This document shows positions 15,724 to 16,684 of a stretch of 16,684 nt of DNA, piece after piece. The first letter of the stretch is position 1. Every line of letters starts with the position of its first letter. This DNA comes from CAZWVR01 sp964637235 (GTDB taxonomy: Bacteria > Bacteroidota > Bacteroidia > Bacteroidales > S143-33). The translations under genes and the position numbers were made by a program. Under the pieces are notes generated by a model. That model saw only the letters and a program-made list of their open reading frames with translations, was not told the DNA's origin and made no database searches. Where the stretch lies: the NCBI GenBank assembly GCA_964637235.1, contig CAZWVR010000049.1:1-16684 (forward strand), written 5' to 3'.

Positions 15724-16676
15724 AATGTTTTATTTAGAAAAAGCCAATAAATATATGCAAAATAAATCACAAGCATTATAATGGCATTACTCCGTCTAAA
15801 TTTTCTTTTTTTGCTAAAAATAGGGCTAATCATAAACCATAAAAGCAAACCGACAGCAGCCATAACAGCTAAATCCACCAAATATGCTTTATGATTAAAT
15901 TTTATAGGCTTTACAAGGGCTGTTGTTCCTAATATTGCGAATATATTAAAGACATTTGAGCCTACTATATTACCGATAGAAATGTCCATTTTCTTTTTTA
16001 TAGCGGCTATTATAGAAGTTGTTAGTTCAGGTAGGCTTGTACCTATTGCCACTATACTTATTGAAATAACCCTCTCGGAGATGCCTAAAAGTTTAGCAAG
16101 TTTAGAAGCTCCTTCAATAAGAAAATTGGCACCGATGGCTAAAACTATTGAGGATAATATAACGACTATAATAGCAACAAACAAGGAATATTCTTTCTTA
16201 GTTGTATCTATCTCCTCTTCATTATAACTTTTACGGGAATGTTTTATTTCCCAAAAAATATAGATAATCAGCAAAATTATAAAAATAAGCCCTTCCCATC
16301 TTTGCAAAGCATTATCAATCATAAAGATATAAATAAGCAGAAAACTAAAAAGCATAATGGGCATATCATATTTTACAGTGTCTTTTTGGACAGGAAGGGG
16401 TAATATAACAGCTGTAAGAGCTAAAACAAATGCTATATTTGAAATATTTGAACCTATAACATTGCCTAAGGAAATATCTGGGGCACCTTTTATAGCAGCT
16501 TCAAGACTTACTAAAAGCTCCGGTGCCGATGTACCAAAAGCAACAACGGTCATTCCTACAACAAGGGAGGAGATTTTAAAATACTTTGTAAGTTCTACAC
16601 TACCCTTTACAAGAAATTTACCTGCGGCGAGTAATAATATAATGCCTCCAATGAGTTGTATTAAACTTATAAACAT
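15720..16676 (-). CDS. Sodium/calcium exchanger family protein (CaCA, YrbG-like)
   Basis: This 318-residue inner-membrane protein has about ten hydrophobic segments and two inverted alpha-repeats. Repeat 1 is GTSAPELLVSLEAA with Glu53 and GNVIGSNISNI (71-81). Repeat 2 is GTSLPELTTSIIAA with Glu217 and GNIVGSNVFNI (235-245). The two acidic residues and the GN-GSN motifs are the ion-binding elements of K+-dependent or independent Na+/Ca2+ exchangers. A hydrophilic loop (about 143-164, SRKSYNEEEIDTTKKEY) separates the halves. It exchanges Ca2+ for Na+ or H+, but the ion preference is not readable. The Met at 16676 gives the usual N-terminus. No in-frame stop lies between it and the window edge, so a longer start cannot be excluded. 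It is the first visible gene of a coupled three-gene cluster. Confidence 0.92.
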   Translation of the reverse strand: MFISLIQLIGGIILLLAAGKFLVKGSVELTKYFKISSLVVGMTVVAFGTSAPELLVSLEAAIKGAPDISLGNVIGSNISNIAFVLALTAVILPLPVQKDTVKYDMPIMLFSFLLIYIFMIDNALQRWEGLIFIILLIIYIFWEIKHSRKSYNEEEIDTTKKEYSLFVAIIVVILSSIVLAIGANFLIEGASKLAKLLGISERVISISIVAIGTSLPELTTSIIAAIKKKMDISIGNIVGSNVFNIFAILGTTALVKPIKFNHKAYLVDLAVMAAVGLLLWFMISPIFSKKRKFRRSNAIIMLVIYFAYIYWLFLNKTL

Positions 16677-16684
16677 CAGTGTTT

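Noticed and set aside
1..16684. CRISPR arrays, insertion sequences, phage or toxin-antitoxin genes
   Set aside because: No spaced direct repeats, transposase-like frames or small paired toxin-antitoxin genes were seen on either strand.

Overview
The window looks like chromosomal DNA of a member of the phylum Bacteroidota (Bacteroidetes), probably an AT-rich, Bacteroidales-like or related lineage. The evidence is a SusC/SusD outer-membrane import pair, several lipoproteins with signal peptides, a DUF5074 beta-propeller lipoprotein, and promoters of the Bacteroidota type (TTG, 19-20 nt spacer, TAnnTTTG). I see no insertion sequence, phage gene, CRISPR array or rRNA. The species cannot be fixed from the sequence.

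Positions 1-6786, minus strand. A promoter at 6757-6786 drives susC-susD and two small lipoprotein genes, packed with gaps of 11-17 nt. This order and domain content resemble the Bacteroides thetaiotaomicron BT2264-BT2261 type of importer (SusC channel, SusD lid, two accessory surface lipoproteins), which is known to carry peptides. Substrate transfer from that system is inference. A long hairpin (638-703) separates this operon from a secreted-protein gene that runs off the left edge.

Positions 6874-9655. A class C penicillin-binding protein (DacB/PBP4 type) and a BtuG-like DUF5074 lipoprotein lie on the minus strand. They are divergent from a tRNA-Lys(CTT) gene with its own promoter and terminator.

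Positions 9853-13393. A small DUF5684 membrane protein (+) converges on an unrecognised membrane-anchored coiled-coil protein (-). An AT-rich 339-nt gap then leads to a well-placed promoter and a full-length bifunctional formiminotransferase-cyclodeaminase (+), which acts in histidine degradation and one-carbon metabolism. The gene ends in a hairpin shared with the convergent ribE.

Positions 13416-16684, minus strand. Riboflavin synthase alpha chain is followed upstream by a tightly overlapping cluster: Na+/Ca2+ antiporter, LolD-like ABC ATPase and LpxL/HtrB-like acyltransferase, which share overlapping stop and start codons. This suggests a translationally coupled envelope or ion-homeostasis operon.

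I did not find a clearly new biological system. The best leads are the four-component importer, the orphan BtuG-like protein, the unknown coiled-coil membrane protein, the long hairpin at 638-703, and a family of related GGGGCTGTCC-type terminators.
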